From assembly GCA_030016385.1 (NCBI GenBank), contig JASEJN010000007.1, forward strand, positions 1 to 64,000: a DNA stretch of 64,000 nucleotides, given 5' to 3'. The first letter of the stretch is position 1. Each line of letters opens with the position of its first letter. The notes beneath the pieces were generated by a model, which had not been told where the DNA came from, made no database searches, and saw only the letters and a program-made list of their open reading frames with translations. The stretch is from Clostridiales bacterium (GTDB lineage Bacteria > Bacillota > Clostridia > Clostridiales > Oxobacteraceae). Below, piece by piece: positions 7,508 through 15,210 of this stretch. The translations under genes and the position numbers were made by a program.

Positions 7508-9130
7508 TTACCTTATAAGTTCTTGGTGCAATTCATAGCATATTTTATAAGCATTTTCATCCGAGATGAGAAGGGGTATCGATTCATCGTCCGCTTTATT
7601 TTTTGTTTCGTCAGATATCTCAGCATTTTCAGGTATAATAATGCATGATAAATCAAGAAGTACTGCGACAGCAACTATATTAACATGAGTCTGTATCGTA
7701 ACCCAGGCGCTTTTTGCATCAGCATGTGCCATCACCCAGCTTAGGAGGTCACATGTATAAACATCTTTTATTTCCCTTTTAAGGCCGCTTTCACCCGCAG
7801 CCAATTTTAAATTCAATCTATCCATTATATCTTTTACAATCATATTATTTTTCTCCTTTAAGCCTTTTTTTCGCTCTATTTCCTGTACGGGACATATATA
7901 ATCGCTTCTGTTGCCTGTAACAAAATCTTCTGCAAATGCCTGGCATGTTGGAGATCCGCAGATGCCGCAATTTATCCCGGGCAATTTATCTAAAATATTC
8001 TGTATGAGATTCAATTTTTTTATAGATTTTTTAATATCCAAGTCGAGCCTTGTAACGGACCTTGGCTCGATGCTTTTAACGAGTCTGATCGAACCGTTAT
8101 TGTACATTTCAAAATAACTGTTTATATTGCTTTTATCTATCACATGATTTTTTAACTTTTTGGCGATATTTTTTATATTATTCAAAGCTATATATCTGTT
8201 TTCCACTACAAGAGGTCCTCCAAGGCAGCCTCCCGGGCAGGCCGCGATCTCTATAAATGAAAGGTTATTCAGCCTTCCGAGTTCAATTTCCTCAAGTATG
8301 GAAATCGCATTATGGATTCCATTGACGGATAATGACTTCCGGTAACTTGAAAACATTGAAAAGTCATCCGAGTTATTGCATATTATACCGTTTAATGTAG
8401 GCATAGAATGTTTTGTTTCATTTACATTGCCGGAAGAAAGAGCTTTTAAAATTGGTACATATATATCTTTTATGGAAATTGAACTGTCGATAAATGAATG
8501 TTCAACGCCAATCGGATTTTTTATGCTTGTAACTCTGGCAGTGCAAGGAGTTATAAGAGTTATGCCGATATCTTTAATATCCAGGCCTTTTTCTTTTGAG
8601 ATGCGGTTTTTAATGATCCTTGCGCTTATTTCCGTGGGCGTTTCTATATCAAGTATATTAGGTATAAGCTCCGGAAATCTGACCTGTATGAGCCTTAATA
8701 TTGCAGGGCATGAAGAACTTATCACAGGTTTTGTACTGTGATTTTTGATTATATCTTCAGCAATTGCCCCGATAATTTCTGCTCCCTGGGATATATCGTA
8801 TACGTCATCGAATCCTAAGTATTTTATAGCCGACAGTATTTTATCGGGGGAGTATATAGTATCGAATTGACCGTATAAAACCGGGAGTACAAGAGCCACA
8901 TTGTATTTAAACTTGCCTTTGATATCTTCTATATTATCTGTGATTGCACTCTTTGCATGATTTGGGCAAATCCTGATGCATTCTCCGCAATCGATACAGC
9001 GCTGCGCAATTATGCTTGCTTTTTTATTTTTCAACCTTATAGCTTCAGTAGGACATACTCTGAGGCAGTACGTGCACCCGATGCATCTTTCAGGTTTCAG
9101 TATTACTGAGTGAAAATATTTATTTTCCAT
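7508..9130 (-). CDS. Divergent [FeFe]-hydrogenase-like sensor protein with Fe-S and DRTGG domains
   Basis: A 540-residue multidomain protein. Two ferredoxin motifs (C16-C26, C45-C55) precede an Fe-hydrogenase large-subunit fold with L1 S-S-S-C-P-A-I (Cys141), L2 T-P-C-T-A-R-V-T-S (Cys196) and L3 A-A-C-P-G-G-C-L-G-G-P (C298, C302). An Fe-S domain follows (C388, C391, C396, C413), then a DRTGG-like domain (about 432-540). All four candidate cubane cysteines are present, but the L2 Lys and Glu, the L1 Trp and the L3 G-G-G-Q-P are changed, so it is probably a sensor rather than a fast catalyst. ATG 9130 was chosen for the GGTGAT site just upstream. It is co-transcribed with the ATPase, DRTGG and PHP genes. 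Confidence 0.85.
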   Translation of the reverse strand: MENKYFHSVILKPERCIGCTYCLRVCPTEAIRLKNKKASIIAQRCIDCGECIRICPNHAKSAITDNIEDIKGKFKYNVALVLPVLYGQFDTIYSPDKILSAIKYLGFDDVYDISQGAEIIGAIAEDIIKNHSTKPVISSSCPAILRLIQVRFPELIPNILDIETPTEISARIIKNRISKEKGLDIKDIGITLITPCTARVTSIKNPIGVEHSFIDSSISIKDIYVPILKALSSGNVNETKHSMPTLNGIICNNSDDFSMFSSYRKSLSVNGIHNAISILEEIELGRLNNLSFIEIAACPGGCLGGPLVVENRYIALNNIKNIAKKLKNHVIDKSNINSYFEMYNNGSIRLVKSIEPRSVTRLDLDIKKSIKKLNLIQNILDKLPGINCGICGSPTCQAFAEDFVTGNRSDYICPVQEIERKKGLKEKNNMIVKDIMDRLNLKLAAGESGLKREIKDVYTCDLLSWVMAHADAKSAWVTIQTHVNIVAVAVLLDLSCIIIPENAEISDETKNKADDESIPLLISDENAYKICYELHQELIR

Positions 9131-9143
9131 AAATATCACCAAC

Positions 9144-9572
9144 TTATAGAAATAATTTCATCGTTACCTTTGTATATTTGCCTTTTTCAGTATCAATATT
9201 GAAACAATCCGAGCATTTTTTCATATTGGATAATCCCATACCGGCTCCAAAGCCCATTTCTCTTATCCAATCAGGAGCCGTCGAATAACCGTCTTGCATG
9301 GCAAGTTCTATATTGTCTATGCCGGGGCCTTTATCTTCTGCGATGATTTGTATGAATGAGGGATTAATGTTTATGGAAATCGCTCCGCCATTTGAGTGTA
9401 TCACTATGTTTATTTCAGCCTCATAGGCTGCTATCGCCGCTCTTCTGATTATCAAAGGGTCTATGCCTATTTTGCTTAAAAGCTTTTTTATCGTGCTCGA
9501 TGCCTGACCGGCTCTTATAAAATCGCACTTTTCAATATCAAATTTGTAACCAACGCCGAGTGAATTATTCAT
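9144..9572 (-). CDS. SpoIIAB/RsbW-like GHKL ATPase (anti-sigma or switch kinase type)
   Basis: A 142-residue GHKL ATP-binding protein of serine-kinase/anti-sigma size. The N box is A-A-Y-E-A-E-I-N (about 48-55), the G1 box is E-D-K-G-P-G-I near 78, and the G2 box is G-F-G-A-G-M-G-L near 107. Family members bind or phosphorylate a partner (anti-anti-sigma factor or sigma factor). No sigma factor or STAS partner is encoded beside it, so the partner may be the DRTGG or hydrogenase-like protein. It lies between the DRTGG gene (18-nt gap) and the hydrogenase-like gene (13-nt gap). It is one of two GHKL proteins encoded with hydrogenase genes here, the other being at 2161-2715. Confidence 0.85.
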   Translation of the reverse strand: MNNSLGVGYKFDIEKCDFIRAGQASSTIKKLLSKIGIDPLIIRRAAIAAYEAEINIVIHSNGGAISININPSFIQIIAEDKGPGIDNIELAMQDGYSTAPDWIREMGFGAGMGLSNMKKCSDCFNIDTEKGKYTKVTMKLFL

Positions 9573-9590
9573 ATATTGTGATTCCCGTCT

Positions 9591-9944
9591 TCAGGAGTCT
9601 ATCTGTATTCCCTTAAGCCCGGATGCATAAAGAAGTCCCGACGCAGTATACAGACTATGTGATGTGCTAAGTATTACGAAATTATTTTCATGTGCAAGTT
9701 TTATTATGATATCGCCGGGTTTTTTGTTCCTGACAAAAACGATCGCAGGCATATCGATCATCTCCGCCGTTCTCACCACCTGCGGATTTATAAGGCCGGT
9801 GAGCAAAAGAGTTTTTTTATTGGCATACGAAAGTACATCGCTCATGAGATCTGAACTGAAAGCATAATATATTTCCAGACCAAGCTTGTCCCTGCCGCAT
9901 AATATATCAGCGCCCAAAATATCGGCTACCTGTCTCAATCGCAT
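9591..9944 (-). CDS. DRTGG-domain protein
   Basis: A 117-residue single-domain protein of the DRTGG family, a fold also found in phosphotransacetylase and CBS-domain pyrophosphatases, where it is regulatory and may bind nucleotides. The sequence runs from M-R-L-R-Q-V-A-D-I-L-G through a hydrophobic strand (T-L-L-L-T-G) to S-T-S-H-S-L-Y-T-A-S-G at the C-terminus. There are no membrane segments or metal motifs. It is the first gene of the minus-strand operon, with GGGGGTGA upstream of its start. The hydrogenase-like protein of the same operon ends in a similar domain, so the two may pair. The precise role is unknown. Confidence 0.8.
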   Translation of the reverse strand: MRLRQVADILGADILCGRDKLGLEIYYAFSSDLMSDVLSYANKKTLLLTGLINPQVVRTAEMIDMPAIVFVRNKKPGDIIIKLAHENNFVILSTSHSLYTASGLLYASGLKGIQIDS

Positions 9945-10272
9945 AAAAAGTTCACCCCCGTAAAATCAAAGACATGTATTTATACATATATTCTATCATA
10001 CAAAATTTGAATATTAAATGTAATCTTGCGTGGTATTTCAATTTGTCAGGACTTGAATCTGGCGAATGAGTGTTCAAAATACACAAGTTTACAGATTCTA
10101 TATACTTCGAGCTTGGCGATTTAGAATAATTATTCCTCGAGTCTAACACATACACCCCCATGGCAAGCATTTTCACGGTAATCAAATAGATGAGTTGCAC
10201 AACATATATAAAATATAAAAAAGTGTAGTATAATTAAATATAGATATTTTTTCCATGGAAGGAAGGGTATAT
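9945..10272. other. Divergent intergenic region
   Basis: This 328-nt gap separates the minus-strand sensor operon from the plus-strand DUF3006 gene. It holds a decayed family 1 repeat (10036-10090) and must hold promoters for both directions. A TATAAT lies at 10229-10234, but no matching -35 is seen. A minus-strand reading frame here (9952-10200) overlaps the repeat and has no family signal. Confidence 0.5.
10036..10090. repeat. Dispersed palindromic repeat family 1, partial copy
   Basis: It contains 'acttgaatct' followed by the 19-nt core (10063-10081), as in the copy at 107-166. The outer right arm is replaced by unrelated sequence. Confidence 0.65.
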
Positions 10273-10485
10273 GTGAAAGGTGTAATAGACAGATTCGAAG
10301 GGAAATATGCTGTGGTTGAAATGGATGGAGGAAAGATGGTGAATATTTCGATGTCTGAGATCGAAAGCTGTGCCAAGGAGGGGGATGTGATCAAAAAAGT
10401 AAAGGGGAGTTTTATTGTGGACAGGGAGGAAACAAAGAAGAGAAAATCAAAAATACTAAAAGACACAAAAGATTTGTGGACTTAA
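10273..10485 (+). CDS. DUF3006 domain protein
   Basis: A 70-residue protein of the DUF3006 family: V-I-D-R-F-E-G-K-Y-A-V-V-E at the start and A-K-E-G-D-V-I-K in the middle, ending in a Lys/Arg-rich tail. The fold is probably a small beta-barrel; function is unknown. I chose GTG 10273 rather than the in-frame ATG at 10255 because GGAAGGAAGGG (10257-10267) is an excellent ribosome binding site for 10273, while 10255 has none. Family proteins also usually begin just before V-I-D-R-F-E-G. It lies just upstream of the LCP gene, which has its own promoter, so the two need not share a transcript. Confidence 0.8.
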   Translation: MKGVIDRFEGKYAVVEMDGGKMVNISMSEIESCAKEGDVIKKVKGSFIVDREETKKRKSKILKDTKDLWT

Positions 10486-10489
10486 TTTT

Positions 10490-10518
10490 TTGATTTTTAA
10501 GAAATGTTATTGTATAAT
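10490..10518 (+). promoter_or_regulatory. Sigma-A-type promoter of the LCP gene
   Basis: TTGATT (10490-10495), a 17-nt spacer, then TATAAT (10513-10518). It begins 5 nt after the DUF3006 stop and ends 36 nt before the chosen LCP start at 10555. This supports the downstream start, since an upstream in-frame ATG (10504) would place the promoter inside the coding region. Confidence 0.7.
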
Positions 10519-10554
10519 ATAGTCTATATTAATCCTTTATTAAGGGGAATGAAG

Positions 10555-11880
10555 ATGGAGAAGAGAATAACATTTAGCAAAAAGAGAATCTTATGGATTG
10601 TTATCACATGTATAATGATACCTATTTTGGCATATTGCATATATTTTACTTATCTATTATATTTCAGAAAATCCCCCACAATAGTAAAAACTTCTATAAA
10701 CTCCGATGAAGAATCGATGGGGCAGCTTTTGGATGTGCCGAATGAAAAGGAGAGCGGAGTTGAGAATATTGTGCTTTTCGGTGTGGACAACAGGACTCCT
10801 ACCGAGCACGGAAGAACGGATTCAATAATAATAGCAACCATAGATAAAAATTCAAAGGCGATAAAATTAATTTCCCTTATGAGGGATTTATATGTTGATA
10901 TCGGTAATGGGAAGTCTATGAACCGGATAAATTCCGCCTATTCCATAGGAGGACCTGAAATGGCCATAGATACTATAAACAATAATTTTGGGCTCGATTT
11001 GAAGTATTATGCGATAATTGATTTTGAGGCCTTTCAGGAGCTTGTGGATAAAATGGGCGGAATAGATATCGATGTCAAGGATTATGAACTAAAAGAAGTC
11101 AATAAGTATATATCTGAAGTCAATGGGAAAAATGCAACACTGTTAAAAGAAAGCGGATTTCAACATTTGAACGGCCAACAAGCCCTTTCCTATTCAAGAA
11201 TCCGTAAAGTGGGCAATGGGGATTACGAAAGGACGGAAAGACAAAGGCTTGTCTTAAAATGCTTGATGGATAAGGCTAAAACTGTCAATGCTCTCAGAAT
11301 CCCAGATCTTTTGACCACGCTTGTATCATATGTGCAGACGAATGTGCCTCTTCAAAATATTGTGAGTTTAGGCCTTTCAGCATATAAGTTTAATAATGCC
11401 GTACAAACATTAAGAGTGCCTGTTGATGGCTATTTTAATTCGCAAAGGGTGAATATAGGCGGTGACATGGCAGATGTTCTTGTCCCTGATGTAAAAGCAA
11501 ATGGCCAGTTTATCAAAGAATTTATATATAATGTAAAAATTGCCGACAGCAAAGATGTTCCCATGTATATGCAGAATAACTTTCATGAAGATGACAGTAT
11601 CGCACAGGAATCTTCAAAGCCAAAACCTAATATACCAAACTACAGCAGAAGATATGTTCAAAAGAATACGAAAGATAACAAGACGGAAAAAAAGGATTCC
11701 AAGAGCAAACCAGATAATGCAGTGGGCAATAACAGCGACAGTCTTAATGCACCAGGAAGCGTTATAGACAAGGGAAACAACAATGCCAATTTGCAGGATA
11801 AACCGCAGAGTGATGCACAAGATAAGGGTAAGTCCGATGTTCCCGCAGAAAACAAGCCGGCAGAAGAGAATAAGACATGA
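10555..11880 (+). CDS. LytR-CpsA-Psr (LCP) family cell-wall glycopolymer ligase
   Basis: A 441-residue membrane-anchored enzyme. A basic N-terminus and one transmembrane segment (about 10-32) precede the extracellular LCP domain (about 65-230), with the pyrophosphate-binding arginines and acidic residues: R-T-D-S-I-I-I, M-R-D-L-Y-V, R-I-N-S-A-Y and Y-S-R-I-R-K. LCP proteins transfer glycopolymers such as teichoic acids from undecaprenyl phosphate to peptidoglycan. The last 90 residues are a low-complexity tail rich in Lys, Asp, Asn and Pro, probably disordered in the wall. ATG 10555 was chosen because AAGGGG (10542-10547) lies 7 nt upstream and the promoter precedes it. Confidence 0.92.
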   Translation: MEKRITFSKKRILWIVITCIMIPILAYCIYFTYLLYFRKSPTIVKTSINSDEESMGQLLDVPNEKESGVENIVLFGVDNRTPTEHGRTDSIIIATIDKNSKAIKLISLMRDLYVDIGNGKSMNRINSAYSIGGPEMAIDTINNNFGLDLKYYAIIDFEAFQELVDKMGGIDIDVKDYELKEVNKYISEVNGKNATLLKESGFQHLNGQQALSYSRIRKVGNGDYERTERQRLVLKCLMDKAKTVNALRIPDLLTTLVSYVQTNVPLQNIVSLGLSAYKFNNAVQTLRVPVDGYFNSQRVNIGGDMADVLVPDVKANGQFIKEFIYNVKIADSKDVPMYMQNNFHEDDSIAQESSKPKPNIPNYSRRYVQKNTKDNKTEKKDSKSKPDNAVGNNSDSLNAPGSVIDKGNNNANLQDKPQSDAQDKGKSDVPAENKPAEENKT

Positions 11881-12033
11881 GATATAAGAACATGCGTCGA
11901 TTATGCCCGGCATAGAATTGATGATGTTTCTTTGCATACTCGCATGACTTTAGTTATTAGATGTTCAAAATAGAGAATAAACACCATTGCATACAGGAAA
12001 ACTTGCAAGAAAAATTAAGATTTTAATTTTTTT

Positions 12034-12062
12034 ACTGCTGATTTCAAGTTAGCAGTTTTTTA
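12034..12062 (+). terminator. Intrinsic terminator downstream of the LCP gene
   Basis: ACTGCT pairs with AGCAGT across an 11-nt loop, followed by a T-run. It lies about 155 nt after the LCP stop and just before the phosphoesterase. Confidence 0.6.
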
Positions 12063-12081
12063 TATATAGAGGAGCTTTGAT

Positions 12082-12771
12082 ATGAGTATTTTTGCTGTGA
12101 GCGATTTGCATTTATCAGGTGTAAATCCCAAACCTATGGATATATTCGGTCAAAAATGGCAGAATCACTGGGACAAAATAAAAAATGCCTGGCAAAATAG
12201 CGTAAAGGAAGACGATACTGTATTAATTCCCGGCGATATTTCATGGGCGATGAGCTTAAAAGACGCAATGTACGATATAAATGATATATCAAAAATGCCT
12301 GGCAAAAAGATATTTTTACGCGGTAATCATGATTACTGGTGGGCGTCACCTGCAAAATTGAAAAGAACGCTTCCAGAAAATATAGACATAATCCAGAATA
12401 ATAACATAGAGCTTGACGATTATTATATATGCGGTACAAGAGGATGGATACTTCCCGGCGACGAAAGATTTAAAATGGAAGATGAAAAAATATACAAAAG
12501 AGAGATTATAAGGCTGAAGCTCTCATTTTCAAGTATACCGGCTAATCCTGCAAAGGCTGTAATCGTAATGATGCATTTTCCTCCCGTAAATGAAAAAAGG
12601 GAGGCCAGTGAGTTCATTGATATAATGAAAGAGCACAAAACAAGCATATGCGTTTACGGGCATTTACATAATGCCAATAGGGAAACAGTAGTTGAAGGTC
12701 TGTATGAAGGTATAAGATTTCATCTAGTATCCTGCGATTATTTAGATTTTAAATTAAAAAAAATAGTATGA
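12082..12771 (+). CDS. Calcineurin-like metallophosphoesterase
   Basis: A 229-residue cytosolic phosphoesterase with the full set of family motifs: D-L-H (8-10), P-G-D-I-S-W (about 49-54), G-N-H-D-Y-W (about 80-85), a metal His in M-M-H-F-P-P (about 155-160) and G-H-L-H (about 193-196). These bind two metals that attack phosphoester bonds; the substrate is not predictable, and nucleotides or nucleic acids are both possible. GAGGAG about 12 nt before ATG 12082 supports the start. It has its own terminator upstream and appears monocistronic. The closest subgroup I recognise is the YkuE/phosphohydrolase type with a short C-terminus. Confidence 0.88.
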   Translation: MSIFAVSDLHLSGVNPKPMDIFGQKWQNHWDKIKNAWQNSVKEDDTVLIPGDISWAMSLKDAMYDINDISKMPGKKIFLRGNHDYWWASPAKLKRTLPENIDIIQNNNIELDDYYICGTRGWILPGDERFKMEDEKIYKREIIRLKLSFSSIPANPAKAVIVMMHFPPVNEKREASEFIDIMKEHKTSICVYGHLHNANRETVVEGLYEGIRFHLVSCDYLDFKLKKIV

Positions 12772-12934
12772 TTTATTTTAATTTGTACGATTTTGATGTA
12801 TAATATTTATTTAAATCGAATCGCTTTATACAAATTAAGTGTATCCAAATTATTTGTGGATGCATTTACCAATATAAAGAGCGTTTCACAGCGATTTGAA
12901 TATAAATAATTTAGAGGGTTGGGTGAAAGAAATA

Positions 12935-14254
12935 ATGAGACTGCATGGGACGGCAAGAATCAATCAGTTTAACCATCTGGAAATTGGAGGATGCGATACT
13001 GTAGAACTTGTTAAAAAATATGGTACACCTTTATATTTAATAGATGAGTACCTTATACGAAAAAACTGCAGGGATTATATAAACTGTTTTTCGAGCAATT
13101 ATGACAGAGTAAAAGTAGTATATGCCGGGAAGGCTTTTCTGGACCTGGCGATGTGCAGGATTGTCGAAGAGGAAGGACTTTGCCTGGATGTTGTTTCCGG
13201 AGGCGAGTTATATACTGCACTTAGAGCGGGTTTTCCGCCGGATAGAATAATATTTCATGGCAACAACAAAACAGATAGTGAATTGAAAATGGCTGCAGAG
13301 CATGGAGTCGGAAGAATAGTCGTTGACAACATGTCTGAATTAATGAAAACAGGCGCATTTGCAAAGCAGTCGGGGAAAGTTATCAATATTTATATAAGAG
13401 TATCCCCGGGTGTTGAGGCGCATACACATGATTATATAAAAACCGGCCAGATAGATTCAAAGTTCGGATTTCCGTTACTGAACGACCAAGCGCTCAATGC
13501 TGTCAAAATAGCTAAGAGTATGGAAAATATATCCCTTATGGGGTTACACTGCCATATAGGGTCACAGATATTTGAAATACAGCCATATATAGAAGCTGTA
13601 AATGTTATGATGAAGTTTGCAAGTATAATAAAAAAAGAATTTGAAGCGGATATTCCAGAGATTGATTTTGGAGGAGGGTTTGGCATATATTATTCTGATG
13701 GTGATTCTCCCCTTCCAAAGAAAGTGATTGCGGAATCGATAACAGATTGCGTAAAGAAAAATGCTGATATTTATAATCTGAAGAGACCGTGCATACTGGT
13801 GGAACCCGGAAGATCCATCATTGGCAATGCAGGTACGACTCTTTATAACGTAGGGGCTATTAAAAATATACCCGGCATAAGAAAATATGTAATAGTCGAC
13901 GGCGGCATGACAGATAACATCCGTCCTGCATTATACAGGGCAAAGTATGAGGCTGCCGTTGCAAACAGGATGAACTCATCGGATTGTGAAGTTGTCACGA
14001 TTGCAGGCAAATGCTGTGAGTCCGGCGACATACTGGTAAAGGATATAAACATGCCTAAGGTAAATACGGGTGATATAATATCCATATTCAGCACCGGTGC
14101 TTATGGGCTGTCCATGTCAAGCAATTATAACGGAATACCCAAGCCCTGTGTCGTACTTATAAATGATGGAGGCAGCTATGTCATATCGAAAAGAGAGACT
14201 TATGATGAAATAATAGAAAATGATATAATACCGGATGAGTTAAAGAGAATATAA
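12935..14254 (+). CDS. lysA: Diaminopimelate decarboxylase
   Basis: A 439-residue fold-III PLP enzyme that converts meso-diaminopimelate to lysine, the last step of lysine synthesis. PLP Lys66 lies in Y-A-G-K-A-F. H-C-H-I-G-S-Q-I and G-G-G-F-G-I carry cofactor-phosphate contacts, E-P-G-R-S substrate contacts, G-K-C-C-E-S-G-D the catalytic Cys from the partner subunit, and G-A-Y-G-L-S-M-S-S the closing Tyr. ATG 12935 was chosen because GGGTGA lies 8 nt upstream and the family typically begins M-R-L-H-G-T. The leader of about 160 nt shows no lysine riboswitch that I can recognise. It heads an operon with two other cell-wall/peptide genes. Confidence 0.96.
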   Translation: MRLHGTARINQFNHLEIGGCDTVELVKKYGTPLYLIDEYLIRKNCRDYINCFSSNYDRVKVVYAGKAFLDLAMCRIVEEEGLCLDVVSGGELYTALRAGFPPDRIIFHGNNKTDSELKMAAEHGVGRIVVDNMSELMKTGAFAKQSGKVINIYIRVSPGVEAHTHDYIKTGQIDSKFGFPLLNDQALNAVKIAKSMENISLMGLHCHIGSQIFEIQPYIEAVNVMMKFASIIKKEFEADIPEIDFGGGFGIYYSDGDSPLPKKVIAESITDCVKKNADIYNLKRPCILVEPGRSIIGNAGTTLYNVGAIKNIPGIRKYVIVDGGMTDNIRPALYRAKYEAAVANRMNSSDCEVVTIAGKCCESGDILVKDINMPKVNTGDIISIFSTGAYGLSMSSNYNGIPKPCVVLINDGGSYVISKRETYDEIIENDIIPDELKRI

Positions 14255-14274
14255 AACGCGCAGGTGATTTAATT

Positions 14275-15210
14275 ATGATGATAAAACCGAACAAATTAAG
14301 AAAAGGGAGTACTATTGGGATTATAGCTCCGGCCGGCCCAATCATCAATGCAGAAAGAATTAAAAAGGGCGTAGATGTCTTAAAAAGATTGGGGTTCAAT
14401 GTAGTTGAAGGAAAAAACATATACAGTAAAAAGGGTTACTTTTCATCTGGCGATGGACAGAGAGCCGATGAATTCAACAGTTTTTTTGAATCCGATGGCA
14501 TAGATGCTGTTCTGTGTTTGAGAGGCGGGTATGGTACGCTCAGGATTCTTGATAAAATAAACTACAGTACGATTTCTGCAAATCCAAAGGTCTTTATAGG
14601 ATATAGCGATATAACGGCCCTGCATATAGCTATAAACAAGATGTGCAATATGGTTACATTTCATGGGCCCATGCTGAACTCCGATTTTGGCGGGGATATT
14701 GATGAATATACACTAAATAGCTTTCTGAGGTGTGTCACTGACGAAACACCCATTGGTGAATTTGAGAACCCTCGTGAATACGGGGAACTCAAGGTACTTT
14801 ATCCAGGTACAGGATGCGGCAGATTGGTAGGCGGCAATCTGACTGTAATGGTATCGACGATAGGGACGCCATTTGAGATAGATCTTGACGGCTCTATACT
14901 CTTTATAGAGGATGTAGGCGAAGAGCCGTACAGGGTCGATAGAATGCTGACCCAGCTTATATTAGGCGGCAAAATGGATAACTGCCGGGGAATCGTCCTC
15001 GGGCAGTGGACGCATTGCAGCAGCAATAATCCCGATAGGAGCTTTACACTCGAGGAAGTATTTGCCGACAGATTAATTCCTTTAAAAATCCCTATATTAT
15101 ATAACGCGGCTATAGGCCACCAGAAAATGAAAGCTACGCTTCCTTATGGTGTAAATGCCATGATAACTAATGACGGCCGTCTTATTATAAAAGAAGGCGG
15201 CGTAGTATGA
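14275..15210 (+). CDS. LD-carboxypeptidase (peptidase S66, LdcA/MccF family)
   Basis: A 311-residue serine peptidase. The nucleophile Ser lies in F-I-G-Y-S-D-I-T-A-L (about 105-114), the Glu in F-I-E-D-V-G-E-E (about 208-215) and the His in G-H-Q-K-M-K (about 280-285), giving the S66 Ser-Glu-His triad. Family members release the terminal D-Ala from murein tetrapeptides in the cytosol (LdcA), or cleave microcin C-like peptides (MccF). Its place directly after lysA and before an M20 amidohydrolase favours muropeptide or diaminopimelate recycling. The stop overlaps the next start by 4 nt. No signal peptide, so cytosolic. Confidence 0.9.
   Translation: MMIKPNKLRKGSTIGIIAPAGPIINAERIKKGVDVLKRLGFNVVEGKNIYSKKGYFSSGDGQRADEFNSFFESDGIDAVLCLRGGYGTLRILDKINYSTISANPKVFIGYSDITALHIAINKMCNMVTFHGPMLNSDFGGDIDEYTLNSFLRCVTDETPIGEFENPREYGELKVLYPGTGCGRLVGGNLTVMVSTIGTPFEIDLDGSILFIEDVGEEPYRVDRMLTQLILGGKMDNCRGIVLGQWTHCSSNNPDRSFTLEEVFADRLIPLKIPILYNAAIGHQKMKATLPYGVNAMITNDGRLIIKEGGVV

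Noticed and set aside
9952..10200. Minus-strand reading frame of 82 codons between the DRTGG gene and the DUF3006 gene
   Set aside because: It overlaps a family 1 repeat, has no family signal, and its end would overlap the ribosome binding site region of the DRTGG gene.
12772..12934. Possible lysine riboswitch or promoter upstream of lysA
   Set aside because: The leader is short (about 160 nt) and I cannot find the L-box conserved elements; a TATAAT at 12799 has no -35 at acceptable distance.
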